Shown piece after piece: positions 16,750 to 24,981 of a DNA stretch of 46,110 nucleotides (position 1 is the stretch's first letter; each line of letters starts with the position of its first letter). The notes beneath the pieces were generated by a model. That model did not search any database. It was not told the origin of the DNA and worked only from the letters and a program-made list of their open reading frames with translations. Source of the stretch: CAZGTQ01 sp964528575 (GTDB lineage: Bacteria > Planctomycetota > UBA1135 > GCA-002686595); the NCBI GenBank assembly GCA_964528575.1, contig CAZGTQ010000439.1, forward strand, positions 1 to 46,110, written 5' to 3'. The position numbers were made by a program, and so were the translations under genes.

Positions 16750-17948
16750 GCGGCGCACGCAACCACGGGCCGCCGCGCTCGCAACGCACGCCGCGCAACG
16801 GACACTCGCACGGCTCGCGCCGCGCCCGCAAGCCGGTCCTCGTCCTGGGCGGAGCGGGCTTCGTCGGCACGAACCTCGCGGCCCGCCTGTTGTGCGAGGG
16901 CACGCGCGTCATCGTCCTCGACGACCTCTCGCGCCACGGGTCCGAGCGCAACGTCGCCTGGCTCTCCGCTGCGTTCGGCGAAGCGCTCGAGGTGCGCGTC
17001 GCGGACGTGCGCGACGGCGACGCGGTGCGCGCGGCGGTGCGGCGCGCGAGCATGGTCTACCACTTCGCCGCCCAGGTCGCGGTGACGACGAGCCTCGTCG
17101 ATCCGCGCGCGGACTTCGAGGTCAACGTCGGCGGCACGCTGCAGGTGCTCGAGGCGCTGCGCGAGCTCGACGAGCCGCCGCCGCTGCTGTTCGCGTCGAC
17201 GAACAAGGTCTATGGCACGATGCCCGACCTCGACGTCGCCCCGAACGGGATGCGCTACGAGCCGATCGATCCCGATGTGCGCCGCAACGGGATCTCCGAG
17301 ACGCGGCCGCTCGACTGCTACACGCACGGCTGCTCCAAGGGCGCCGCGGATCAGTACGTCCTCGACTTCGCGCGCAACTACGACATCCCGGCAGTCGTCT
17401 TCCGCATGAGTTGCATCTACGGCCCGCGGCAGAACGGCTCGGAGCACCAGGGCTGGCTCGCCCATCTGCTCCGCAACGCGCTGCGCAACGAGCCGATCCG
17501 CATCTTCGGCGACGGGATGCAGGTGCGCGACCTGCTCTACGTCACCGACCTCGTCGACGCGCTCCTGCTCGTCCGCGACCGCGCGCGCGACTTGATCGGC
17601 CGCGCGTTCAACATCGGCGGCGGCACGGACAACAGCATCAGCCTGCGCGAGTTCGTGCAGCTCGCGGCGGAGCTGTTCGCCGTCGAGACCGAGGCGGAGT
17701 ACCACCCGAGCCGGCCGGGCGACCAGCTCTACTTCGTCTCCGACTCGCGTGCATTCCGCGAGGCCGTGGGATGGCGCCCGCGCGTCGGTGTGCGCGAGGG
17801 CATCGAACGCGTGGCGGACTGGATGCTCGAAGGCGTGGCCACCGAGTCCGCCGCGACGAAGGCCGCGGTGGCGGCCGAGGTGGAGGCCGAGGTGGCAGCC
17901 GCGGTGGCAGCGGAGGTGTCGGCCGAGGTGGGAGAGCCCTCCGCGTGA
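16746..17948 (+). CDS. NAD-dependent epimerase resembling CDP-paratose 2-epimerase
   Basis: A 400-residue extended SDR. After a 30-residue basic leader it has VLVLGGAGFVGTNLA, FASTNKVYGTMPD, YTHGCSKGAADQYVLDFAR (catalytic Tyr/Lys near residue 192) and FRMSCIYGPRQNGSEHQGW, a pattern close to CDP-paratose 2-epimerase (TyvE-like) enzymes. The C-terminus is an Ala/Glu/Val repeat tail encoded by a 12-base tandem repeat. The GTG start overlaps the upstream stop, and its stop overlaps the next start, so the three genes are co-translated. The substrate is inferred only. Confidence 0.88.
   Translation: MSGARNHGPPRSQRTPRNGHSHGSRRARKPVLVLGGAGFVGTNLAARLLCEGTRVIVLDDLSRHGSERNVAWLSAAFGEALEVRVADVRDGDAVRAAVRRASMVYHFAAQVAVTTSLVDPRADFEVNVGGTLQVLEALRELDEPPPLLFASTNKVYGTMPDLDVAPNGMRYEPIDPDVRRNGISETRPLDCYTHGCSKGAADQYVLDFARNYDIPAVVFRMSCIYGPRQNGSEHQGWLAHLLRNALRNEPIRIFGDGMQVRDLLYVTDLVDALLLVRDRARDLIGRAFNIGGGTDNSISLREFVQLAAELFAVETEAEYHPSRPGDQLYFVSDSRAFREAVGWRPRVGVREGIERVADWMLEGVATESAATKAAVAAEVEAEVAAAVAAEVSAEVGEPSA
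17871..17930 (+). repeat. 12-base tandem repeat at the epimerase 3' end
   Basis: Five imperfect copies of GCGGCCGAGGTG encode A-A-E-V type tetrapeptides just before the stop. Confidence 0.8.
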
Positions 17949-19024
17949 GCCCGCACCCGCTCTCGAAGAGCTCCGCGGGCGTCGCCGCGGCTGCGTCGAC
18001 GATGAGCGCGACCGTGCTCCTGGGGGACCGTCGCGCGACCGTCGCGCCGGTCCAGATGCCCGAGCCCGGTCCCGGCGAGGTACGCGTGCGGATCGCGGGG
18101 TCGGGCGTGTGCGCGTCGACGCTGCCGCTCTGGGAGGGCCGCGCGTGGTTCGACTACCCGCGCGCGCCCGGCGAGGGCGGACACGAGGGCTGGGGCACCG
18201 TCGACGCGCTCGGCGAGGGCGTGCTCGACCTGCGGCCCGGCACGCGCGTCGCGCTGTGGTCCCAGCACGCGTTCGCCCAGTACGACGTCGCGCGCCGCGA
18301 GCACCTGCTCGAGATCCCCGACGCGATCGGCGACCGCCCCGCGCCGGCGGAGCCGCTCGGGTGCGCCGTCAACGCGCTGCGGCGCTCGTGCGTGCGTTCC
18401 GGCGAGGACGTCGCGATCGTCGGCGTCGGCTTTCTCGGCGCCCTGTGCGTGCAGCTCGCCGTCGCGGCCGGCGCGCGCGTGTTCGCGCTCTCGCGCCACG
18501 CGTACGCGCGCGACGCCGCGCGCGACTTCGGCGCGAGCGAGGTGCTGTCGACCGAGGACCGGCAAGCGGCGGTTGCGACGGTTCGCGAGCGCACCGGCGG
18601 GCGCGGCTGCCCCTGCGTCATCGAGGTGACGGGCAAGCAGGCGCCGCTCGACCTCGCGACCGACCTGACGTCCGAGGGCGGCCGGCTCGTGATCGCCGGC
18701 TACCACCAGGTCGGCCTGCGCTCGGTGAACAGGCACGTCCGGAACTGGCCCGGCCTCGACGTGATCAATGCGCACGAGCGCGACCCCGCCGTGTGCATCG
18801 AAGGGATGCGCCGCGCGCTCGACGAGGTCGCCGCGGGCAGGCTCGACCCGTTCCCGCTGTACACGCACGAGTTCGGGCTCGGCGACCTCTCGCGCGCGCT
18901 CGACACGCTCGACCGCCCCCCCGACGGCTTCTTCAAGGCGCTCGTGCGCACCGACACGCCGAGCAGCGCCACGCCGAGCACCGCCACACCGAGCAGCGCC
19001 ACGCTCCAGCAGGCCACGCCCTGA
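17945..19024 (+). CDS. MDR-family dehydrogenase lacking the structural zinc lobe
   Basis: A 359-residue medium-chain dehydrogenase, third gene of the epimerase operon. It has GroES-like N-terminal sequence (PGPGEVRVRIAGSGVCAST; GEGGHEGWG) and a Rossmann motif (VAIVGVGFLGALCVQLA). The usual four-Cys structural zinc loop is absent, so it belongs to a shortened MDR subgroup seen in sugar-modification clusters. The GTG at 17945 overlaps the upstream stop; an ATG at 18002 is an alternative start. The C-terminal 20 residues are P-S-S-A-T repeats. Confidence 0.85.
   Translation: MSPHPLSKSSAGVAAAASTMSATVLLGDRRATVAPVQMPEPGPGEVRVRIAGSGVCASTLPLWEGRAWFDYPRAPGEGGHEGWGTVDALGEGVLDLRPGTRVALWSQHAFAQYDVARREHLLEIPDAIGDRPAPAEPLGCAVNALRRSCVRSGEDVAIVGVGFLGALCVQLAVAAGARVFALSRHAYARDAARDFGASEVLSTEDRQAAVATVRERTGGRGCPCVIEVTGKQAPLDLATDLTSEGGRLVIAGYHQVGLRSVNRHVRNWPGLDVINAHERDPAVCIEGMRRALDEVAAGRLDPFPLYTHEFGLGDLSRALDTLDRPPDGFFKALVRTDTPSSATPSTATPSSATLQQATP
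18956..19015 (+). repeat. 15-base tandem repeat at the MDR gene 3' end
   Basis: Four copies of a unit like ACGCCGAGCAGCGCC, encoding T-P-S-S-A type pentapeptides. Confidence 0.85.
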
Positions 19025-19140
19025 GAGCGCTCGACCGACGCCGCACGCGCGCGACCGGCGGGAAGTGGCTCGTCGAGCCGCCCGACCCGTGGAGCGGCCG
19101 CGCCATCCTCGCGATCCACGGCGGGCGGCGCCGCGCGCAA

Positions 19141-19161
19141 GCGTCCCCGAGCCGGGGACGC
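19141..19161. terminator. Perfect hairpin between convergent genes
   Basis: GCGTCCCCG-AGC-CGGGGACGC: a nine-base perfect stem in the 177-base gap between the MDR and cytochrome genes. It is probably a bidirectional transcription end. Nothing else was recognised in the gap. Confidence 0.55.
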
Positions 19162-19201
19162 GAGCGCGCAGGCCGAGCGCCCGGCGCTTGCGGCGTTCGC
19201 G

Positions 19202-20656
19202 TCAGAGCGTCATGAGGAACGCGACGATGTCGTCGCGCTCTTGCTGCGCCAGCCTCGTGCCGAGCACCAGATCGAAGAACAGCACGGTGTCGTCGAGCGT
19301 CAGGAGCCGGCCGTCGTGCAGGTACGGCGGCGAGTCCTTGATGCCGCGCAGCGTCGTCGTCTTGATCGGCCCCACGGGATGATCCCAGTGGCCGGCGACC
19401 ATGCGCGGCTCGTAGAAGCGGCCGACCTCGAGGTCTTGCATCAGGTTGTTCAGGTAGTGCGGCGCGGGATGGCACTCGCCGCAGCGGGCCTTGCCGAAGA
19501 AGAGCTGCTCGCCGCGCAGCTCCTGCTCGCTCGCCCGCGCCGGCTCGAGGCGCCCGAAGAGGTCGAGCTTCGGCGCGGGCGGGAAGTCGAACATCGACTG
19601 CATCTGCCCCATCGCCGCGACGACGCTGCCGCGGTCGAGCGTGTTGAGGCCCTTCTTCGCAGCGGTGACGTGGTCGCCGTCGAAGTAGGCGGTGCGCTGC
19701 TCGAACTCGGTGAAGTCCTCGACCGAGCGCAGCGCCCGTTTCGAGCCGTGGATCTGCTGGTTGAACATCCCGCGCAGGCTGGGCGTGTCGAGGCGGAAGC
19801 GCAGCGCCTGCGGGCGCGTGTCCGGGTTCAGGTGGAACGCGCCGTTCGTATGGCCGTTGACGTGGCAGTCGAGGCACGCGACGCCGGTGCTCGACTCCTT
19901 CACGCGCCGATCCGCGGTCGTGTTGAACTGCTGCTGGGGAAACGGCGTCAGCAGCATCCGCATCCCTTCCATCTGCAACGGCGTGACCTTGCCGAGCAGC
20001 AGCTCGTGGAAGTTCCTGATCGTGAGCACCTGGCCCTGCGTGACGTCGCCCAGGTCGGGCCGGTTCGTCAGGAACAGCGGCGGCGGGAACTCGGCCATGA
20101 GGTGGTCCGGCAGGACGAACGACACGTCGAAGCGCGCGAGGTCGCGCTGCTCCGCGTCCCGGATCGCGTCGATCTGCACGTCGGGGAAGACCATGCCGCC
20201 TTCGGCGTGCTTGACGTGCGGCAACGGCCGAAAGCCCGCCGGCCAGAGGTCCTGCGAGCGGATGTCTTGCGGCGTCATCTGCGTCAGCCGCTCCCACGTC
20301 GCCCCCTGCGGCAGGCGCACGCGCACGCCGCGCTGCACGTTCTTGCGGCCGGCGGACATCGGGACGTCGCTCGCGCGGTCCGCGAGGTCGTAGCGCTCGA
20401 GCAGGAGCTGGCGGTGGCTCTCGGCGACCTCGGGCTCCTGCGCCGAGAGATCCTGGTGGAGCTCCTCGAACGTGCGGTCGAGCACGACGGGGATGTACGT
20501 CTGGTCGTCGCCGACCTCCTGGGGGAGCTGCGCGCCGCCGCCACGCTCCTGCTGGGCGCCGCTCGGGTCCTGGGGCGAGACGGTGGTGCGCGCGAGGGGG
20601 CTGATCGCGAGCGCGAGCCCGCCCGCGAACAGCATCGACTGGATCGCTGGCTTCAT
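19202..20656 (-). CDS. Exported di-haem cytochrome c (peroxidase-like)
   Basis: A 484-residue protein with an N-terminal signal (MKPAIQSMLFAGGLALAISP). Two haem c sites are present, CLDCH in the middle and CGECH in the C-terminal domain. The C-terminal third, with TLRGIKDSPPYLHDGRLLTLDDTVLFF, is the typical end of the MauG/cytochrome c peroxidase superfamily. It would act in the periplasm on peroxide or as an electron carrier. The ATG at 20656 follows AGGAGG. A sigma-54-type site lies about 50 bases upstream. The N-terminal 200 residues are not a domain I recognise. Confidence 0.88.
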   Translation of the reverse strand: MKPAIQSMLFAGGLALAISPLARTTVSPQDPSGAQQERGGGAQLPQEVGDDQTYIPVVLDRTFEELHQDLSAQEPEVAESHRQLLLERYDLADRASDVPMSAGRKNVQRGVRVRLPQGATWERLTQMTPQDIRSQDLWPAGFRPLPHVKHAEGGMVFPDVQIDAIRDAEQRDLARFDVSFVLPDHLMAEFPPPLFLTNRPDLGDVTQGQVLTIRNFHELLLGKVTPLQMEGMRMLLTPFPQQQFNTTADRRVKESSTGVACLDCHVNGHTNGAFHLNPDTRPQALRFRLDTPSLRGMFNQQIHGSKRALRSVEDFTEFEQRTAYFDGDHVTAAKKGLNTLDRGSVVAAMGQMQSMFDFPPAPKLDLFGRLEPARASEQELRGEQLFFGKARCGECHPAPHYLNNLMQDLEVGRFYEPRMVAGHWDHPVGPIKTTTLRGIKDSPPYLHDGRLLTLDDTVLFFDLVLGTRLAQQERDDIVAFLMTL

Positions 20657-20705
20657 ACGGGGTCCTCCTGTTCGGGTGCGCGAGCTGTCGGATGCCAGCG
20701 AGCGC

Positions 20706-20719
20706 GCAAACGCCGTACC
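20706..20719 (-). promoter_or_regulatory. Sigma-54 -24/-12 promoter for the di-haem cytochrome
   Basis: The minus strand reads GGTACGGCGTTTGC, exact spacing with T for C at the third base. The predicted +1 is near 20694. Confidence 0.75.
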
Positions 20720-20730
20720 CGCGCCCTCGA

Positions 20731-21276
20731 TCAGGGGACCGCCGGAGGCTGGGGCGGCGCGCGCATCACGACCGTCGCCTGCGGCCCCTCGAGCCCGAGC
20801 TCGACGTCGAGGCCGACGTTCTGCCCCTCCTCGAGCTCGTCGATCACGAGCCCGTCGCGCAACGCGTTGCGGTGGAAGTACACCTGCTCGCCCCCCTCGG
20901 TGATCACGAAGCCGTAGTCGCGCTCGGGGAAGACGCGGTCGATCACGCCGAGGTACGGCGGCGAAGCGGGACGTTCCGTGCGCCGGTCGATGCGGCGCTC
21001 GCGCATGCGGTGCACCTCGCGCTCGAAGGCGCGCAGCGCGTCCCACAGCGCGAGGCCCGGCTCGGCGGCCGTGCGGGTCGCGACGAGCTCCGCCGCGCGC
21101 GCCTGGCAGCGGATCGAGACCTCGTCCCCGCCGTGCTTGTGGTGCTCGTTCGGCCGCACGTCGATCCAGACGTCGATGAGGTCGTTCTTGCCCTGCGCGA
21201 GGGCCTCGATGCGCTCGTTGACGTGGTCCTGGTCGGCCACGGCGACGGCGTGGGGATGGCGCCAATGGATCTGCAT
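20731..21276 (-). CDS. Ribosome hibernation factor (HPF/RaiA-type) fused to a cold-shock domain
   Basis: The protein has 181 residues. Positions 1-105 follow the HPF/RaiA (S30AE) fold pattern: an initial strand, ERIEALAQGKNDLIDVWIDV, EVSIRCQARAAELVATRT and a final helix with FEREVHRMRERR. Positions 112-170 are a cold-shock domain (YLGVIDRVFPERDYGFVITE, GEQVYFHRNAL). HPF proteins park inactive ribosomes; the CSD binds RNA. The fusion class is known. The ATG at 21276 lies three bases after the predicted +1 of a sigma-54 promoter, so it may be leaderless. Longer in-frame starts exist but would cross the promoter. Confidence 0.88.
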   Translation of the reverse strand: MQIHWRHPHAVAVADQDHVNERIEALAQGKNDLIDVWIDVRPNEHHKHGGDEVSIRCQARAAELVATRTAAEPGLALWDALRAFEREVHRMRERRIDRRTERPASPPYLGVIDRVFPERDYGFVITEGGEQVYFHRNALRDGLVIDELEEGQNVGLDVELGLEGPQATVVMRAPPQPPAVP

Positions 21277-21290
21277 GTCGCGGCGCGGGG

Positions 21291-21304
21291 GCAAAAGCCG
21301 TTCC
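21291..21304 (-). promoter_or_regulatory. Sigma-54 -24/-12 promoter for the HPF-CSD gene
   Basis: The minus strand reads GGAACGGCTTTTGC with exact spacing. The predicted +1 is near 21279, next to the ATG. Confidence 0.75.
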
Positions 21305-21343
21305 CCTCGCGGCCCCCCGCGCCCGCAGCGGCGGCGCGCAGGA

Positions 21344-21355
21344 GCTTTCTACAAC
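21344..21355. promoter_or_regulatory. Possible upstream activator element (GCTTTCTACAAC)
   Basis: Identical to 23127-23138. It lies about 40 bases upstream of a sigma-54 site and just after the stop of the metallophosphoesterase gene. Confidence 0.45.
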
Positions 21356-21365
21356 GACGCGCGCG

Positions 21366-22172
21366 TCACGCGGCCTGGCGCACCCAGCCACCGTCGCCGC
21401 GCACGAAGCACGAGCGCGCCGCCTCCGCGAAACCGGTCCCCGACCAGCTCCGCATCGAGATGCGGATGCAATCGCGCTCGAGCTCGAGCACGTTGTACCC
21501 GTTCGGCTCGCCGCGCACGCGGTTCGAGATCGACGTGCCGCACTGCGCGACGACGAGCGAGTTGCGCATCGGCGCGTGCGTGCGCGTGTCGCCGGCGAAG
21601 CCGCTGTGGAGATGGCCGGCGAGCAGGAGGTCCACCCCGCACGCGTCGAGCGCCTCGAGCGCGAGATCGGCGCGGCCGACGACGTTCTTCACGGGTTGGC
21701 CGGGACGCGGGACGAACTGGTGGTGCGTCACGACGACCTTGAGCAGGGAGCGCGGCAGCGGCTGCAGGCGCGCGCGGAGCTGGGCGATCTGCTCGATCGA
21801 GATGCGGCCGCCCTTGAACGCGAGCGAGCGCGCGGTGTTCACGCCAGCGACCGCGATCTCGTCGTCGCGGTAGAACGGGCTCGGGTCGTCGAAGATGAAG
21901 CGGCGGAAGCGGTTCAGCGGGCGCGCGAAGCGGCGGAACGCATCGTACAGCGGGATGTCGTGGTTGCCCGGCACCGTCAGGCGCGGCGCGGGCAACCGCG
22001 CGAGGAAGTCGCGCGCCGCGCGGAACTGGCTGCGGCGCGCGCGCTGCGTCAGGTCGCCGCTGACGACGACGAGGGCGGGACGCACCGCGTGCAGCTCGTC
22101 GACGAGCGCGTCGGCGATCGCGGGCACCTCGCGGCCGAAGTGCAGGTCGGAGAGGTGAGCGACGGTCTTCAT
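21366..22172 (-). CDS. Calcineurin-like metallophosphoesterase
   Basis: A 268-residue enzyme with all five metal-binding motifs of the family: SDLHFG, VSGDLTQRA, VPGNHDIPL, THHQF and AGHLHSG. Two metal ions hydrolyse a phosphomonoester or phosphodiester; the substrate could be a cyclic nucleotide or a lipid such as a UDP-diacylglucosamine. It has an ATGA overlap with the upstream lipid-kinase-like gene, so the two are co-translated and may act on the same lipid. Confidence 0.92.
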   Translation of the reverse strand: MKTVAHLSDLHFGREVPAIADALVDELHAVRPALVVVSGDLTQRARRSQFRAARDFLARLPAPRLTVPGNHDIPLYDAFRRFARPLNRFRRFIFDDPSPFYRDDEIAVAGVNTARSLAFKGGRISIEQIAQLRARLQPLPRSLLKVVVTHHQFVPRPGQPVKNVVGRADLALEALDACGVDLLLAGHLHSGFAGDTRTHAPMRNSLVVAQCGTSISNRVRGEPNGYNVLELERDCIRISMRSWSGTGFAEAARSCFVRGDGGWVRQAA

Positions 22173-23059
22173 CGCGTTCGGGCCGGCAGGCGCACGCGCA
22201 GGTTGCGCGGTCGGACACGGTACTCGAGCGGCCAGCTCATGCGCACGATCTCGCCGTCGACGGAGACGAGCGGCGGACGGCGCTGCGAGTCGACCGACAG
22301 CTCGGGCATGCAGCGCACGACGAAGTCCGGGTCGTCGCGTGCGCGGCCGAGCAGGGCGCGCGCGACGAGCAGCAGGAAGCCGGCGCGGCTCGTCGCACGC
22401 GGGGCGTAGATGCACAGCTCCCCACGGTCGATCCGCTCGCGCACGCCGGGCGCGAAGACGCTCATGCGGTAGGTGTTGTTACCGACGAAGAGCACGGGCG
22501 TGCGCAGCTCCTCGCGCTCTCCCTGCGCCGTGATGAACGCGCGCACGAGCGGCATCCGCCGCAGCGCCTGCACACTGGCCGCGAGCATCGCCATCCACTT
22601 CGGCCGCCCCTCGCGCCACAGCGCCTCGCGCCGCTCGACTGCCCACGGGTACAGCCCGAGCGACGAGTTGTTGACGAACACGCGCCCGTTGACCTCCGCG
22701 ACGTCGACCCGCCGCGTCTCGCCCTGCACGATCGCGCGCACCGCGTCCTCGAGAGCGAGCGGCACACCGGCGTCCTTCGCGAAGTGGTTCAGCGTCCCCA
22801 GCGGCAGCACGCCCAGCGTCGCGTGGCTGCCGGCGACCGCGCCGGCGACCGCGCTGACGGTCCCGTCGCCCCCGGCAGCGACGAGCAGGCCCGCTCCGCC
22901 GCCGAGCGACTTCGCGGCCTGCGCGACCCGCGCTCCGTCGAGCCGGTGCACGTCGGCGAGCCAGCCGTGCCGGTGGAACGCGTCCGCGATGCGGTCCGGG
23001 AGAGCGCGGTCGCGCCGTCCGGCGCGCGCGCCGGCGTTGAACAGCACGGTGACGTCCAT
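22169..23059 (-). CDS. Diacylglycerol kinase-type lipid kinase
   Basis: A 296-residue DAGK/YegS-like protein: VLFNAGARAG at the start, the nucleotide motif LVAAGGDGTVSAVA, PLGTLNHFA and VNNSSLGLYP, with the C-terminal YRVRP strand. It phosphorylates diacylglycerol or a related lipid at the membrane. The ATG at 23059 is six bases from the predicted +1 of a sigma-54 promoter. An upstream ATG at 23080 would sit within the promoter and is not preferred. It is coupled to the phosphoesterase by ATGA. Confidence 0.92.
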   Translation of the reverse strand: MDVTVLFNAGARAGRRDRALPDRIADAFHRHGWLADVHRLDGARVAQAAKSLGGGAGLLVAAGGDGTVSAVAGAVAGSHATLGVLPLGTLNHFAKDAGVPLALEDAVRAIVQGETRRVDVAEVNGRVFVNNSSLGLYPWAVERREALWREGRPKWMAMLAASVQALRRMPLVRAFITAQGEREELRTPVLFVGNNTYRMSVFAPGVRERIDRGELCIYAPRATSRAGFLLLVARALLGRARDDPDFVVRCMPELSVDSQRRPPLVSVDGEIVRMSWPLEYRVRPRNLRVRLPARTR

Positions 23060-23076
23060 CCGCGAGCGGGACCGGC

Positions 23077-23090
23077 GCAAGTTGCGTTCC
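23077..23090 (-). promoter_or_regulatory. Sigma-54 -24/-12 promoter for the lipid kinase-phosphoesterase pair
   Basis: The minus strand reads GGAACGCAACTTGC, exact spacing. The predicted +1 is near 23065. Confidence 0.75.
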
Positions 23091-23126
23091 CGGTGCGCTT
23101 GGGCGCGCCGCGCCCGCTGCTCCCGC

Positions 23127-23138
23127 GCTTTCTACAAC
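23127..23138. promoter_or_regulatory. Possible upstream activator element shared by two promoters
   Basis: GCTTTCTACAAC, identical to 21344-21355. It lies between the divergent sigma-54 sites at 23077-23090 and 23199-23212, about 38 and 60 bases away. Confidence 0.45.
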
Positions 23139-23198
23139 GCGTCGCCCGCTGCGCCCGCGCTCTCGCGGTTCGCCGTGCGACGCCGACCGATGGGCGCG

Positions 23199-23212
23199 GG
23201 AACGGGCGTTGC
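23199..23212 (+). promoter_or_regulatory. Sigma-54 -24/-12 promoter toward the methyltransferase block
   Basis: The plus strand reads GGAACGGGCGTTGC, exact spacing. The predicted +1 is near 23224, 46 bases before the first ATG. Confidence 0.7.
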
Positions 23213-23269
23213 ACCGGCGCGTGCCCGGCACCGCTCCAGAACCGGCCCACGTCACACCAAGGTGACACC

Positions 23270-23409
23270 ATGGCGAGGCACGATCGAAGCGCACGACCGA
23301 CGACGGAACGATCCGGCGCTGGGCCGAGGAGCGCGGCGGACGTCCCGCCTCGCTCCGCGGCACGAAGGACGCCGGCAAGAGCCGCTTCCGCGAGCTCGTC
23401 GGAGCCGGA
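23270..23409 (+). pseudogene. Remnant of a small hypothetical protein family
   Basis: The ATG at 23270 opens MARHDRSARPT; a shift of frame then gives DDGTIRRWAEERGGRPASLR and KSRFRELVGAG. The first part resembles the start of a small stress-associated hypothetical family (TIRRWAEERGGRPA type), and the last part its end, with the middle apparently missing. It runs in frame into the methyltransferase start. Identification is from memory of the family pattern. Confidence 0.35.
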
Positions 23410-24185
23410 ATGACCGCGCCGATGCAGGGCGGCGCCGTCGACGAGATCGCCAAGCTCGGGGCCGTGGTTCCAGAACCTCCATCTGCCCGACGGCCGCCGC
23501 ACGGCGCCGGAGCACCCGCTCGGCGACTTCCCCGCGTTCAGGTGGGCGCGGGGTCGAGGAGCGCGTGCCGCGGGATCTCGGCGGCTGGACCGCGCTCGAC
23601 ATCGGCTGCAACGCTGGCTTCTACTCGCTCGAGCTCGCGCGCCGCGGGGCGCGCGTCGACGCGATCGACCACGACGAGCACTACCTGCGCCAGGCGCGCT
23701 GGGCGATCCGGCGCTTCGGTCTCGAGGATCGGATCGCGCTCGAGCGCACGGACGTGTACGAAATCGGGCGCACCGACCGCACGTTCGACCTCGTCTCGTT
23801 CCTGGGCGTGTTCTGCCACCTGCGCTACCCGCTCCTCGCGCTCGACCTGCTCGCGCGCATGACGCAGCGGCTGCTCATGTTCCAGACGCTGATGATGCCG
23901 GGCGACGACGTCCTCGAGACGCCGCCGGACCTCGACATGAGCGAGAGCGAGCGACTACGCGAGCCCGGCTGGCCGAAGGTCGTTCCTCGAGCACCACTTA
24001 GCGGGCGACCCGACGAATTGATGGGCGCCGGACCGCGCCCGGTCGAGGCGATGCTGCGCTCGAGCGGCATGCGCGTGCTCGAGCGCAGCGAGCAGAACGT
24101 CTACGCCTGCGAGCCCGCGCGCGACGAGCCCGCCTACACGCGCGAGCGGCGCGAGCGCGAGCTCTTCGCCGCGCTCGGGCGCTGA
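23410..24185 (+). pseudogene. SAM-dependent methyltransferase (TIGR04290-like), frameshifted
   Basis: The pieces spell a methyltransferase: from ATG 23410, IAKLG then, after an extra G in the run 23458-23461, PWFQNLHLPDGRRTAPEHPL. A second extra base near 23545 leads into VPRDLGGWTALDIGCNAGFY (SAM motif I) and the rest. A third shift near 23982 gives FLEHHLAGDPTN, followed by TGA at 24019 where Trp is expected, and frame is restored near 24040. Five disruptions make it non-functional unless they are sequence errors. The family is usually found in sugar or secondary-metabolite clusters. Confidence 0.65.
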
Positions 24186-24197
24186 CGCGACACCTCC

Positions 24198-24981
24198 TCA
24201 CGCAACGCTTCCGTGCCGGGGATGCGCCCGAAGATGCGCTCGAACAGCTCGAACGCCTCGTCGTCGAGGGCTCGGCGAAACGCGGGTCCTCGGCGTACGC
24301 GCGCCAACGCTCGTGCACGCGCATCCGCTCGGCGACGCCGTCGTAGCGCGTCCCGTCGAACGAGCTGCCGCCGTGCATCTCGCAGACCCGGTCGCGGCCG
24401 GCGTCCGTGAAGCCGAGCCCGAGGCGCGCGGCGATCGCACGCCAGGTAGTCGTCGGCGCACCAGCGGTTGTACGACACGACGACCGGGTCGTGGCGCAGC
24501 CGGCGCGGGCTCAGGAAGGCGCGTGCGTGCTGCTTCCACACCCGCTTGGTCGTGGCCGGGTCGTTGCAGCCGGTGCCGGCGCGCAGGCGCGACGCGTAAA
24601 GACTGAAGGGGTCGCGCAGCACGACCAGGTCGTGGCGGCGCAGCGATCGCCCGACCCATTCGTCGTGCCGCTCCTCGTACACGTCGCTGCAGGCGTGCGC
24701 GAGGAAGCTGTCGTCGTGGTTGATCAGGAGCCAGTCCTTGCGGGAGAGCCAGCCCGCGCGCTCGGCCTCGAGATCGAAGGCGGGGTCGCTCGCGAGCGAG
24801 CACGACGCGAATGTCCCCCATCGGACGCGCCGACGCGTACGGGCTCGACTTGCCCTCGCAGCAGTTGAGGAAGACAGAGCGCCCCTGCATCTGGCTGCAG
24901 CAGCAGCCAGTGGTCGAGCGCGTGGTTTCCGCTTCGGGACAGACCGATCAGACGAATCTCGCTGCGGTTGATCCAGGTCAT
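24198..24981 (-). pseudogene. Sulfotransferase-like protein, frameshifted
   Basis: From ATG 24981 the minus strand gives MTWINRSEIRLIGLSRSGNH, with a PAPS-type P-loop (SRSGNHA). After shifts it continues as VFLNCCEGKSSPY, then WLLINHDDSFLAHACSDVYE and LVVLRDPFSLYASRLRAGTG (a typical sulfotransferase 3'-phosphate region), then MHGGSSFDGTRYDGVAERM and finally FELFERIFGRIPGTEALREE. At least four changes of frame are needed to join these. The 3' end is unclear and converges on the methyltransferase. The sulfotransferase call is based on the P-loop and RDP motifs. Confidence 0.55.

Noticed and set aside
14670..19215. Very long overlapping plus-strand frames through the epimerase operon (14670-17948 upstream part, 16691-19024, 17749-19215)
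   Set aside because: Only the parts matching the epimerase and MDR families are real; the rest are stop-free shadow frames.
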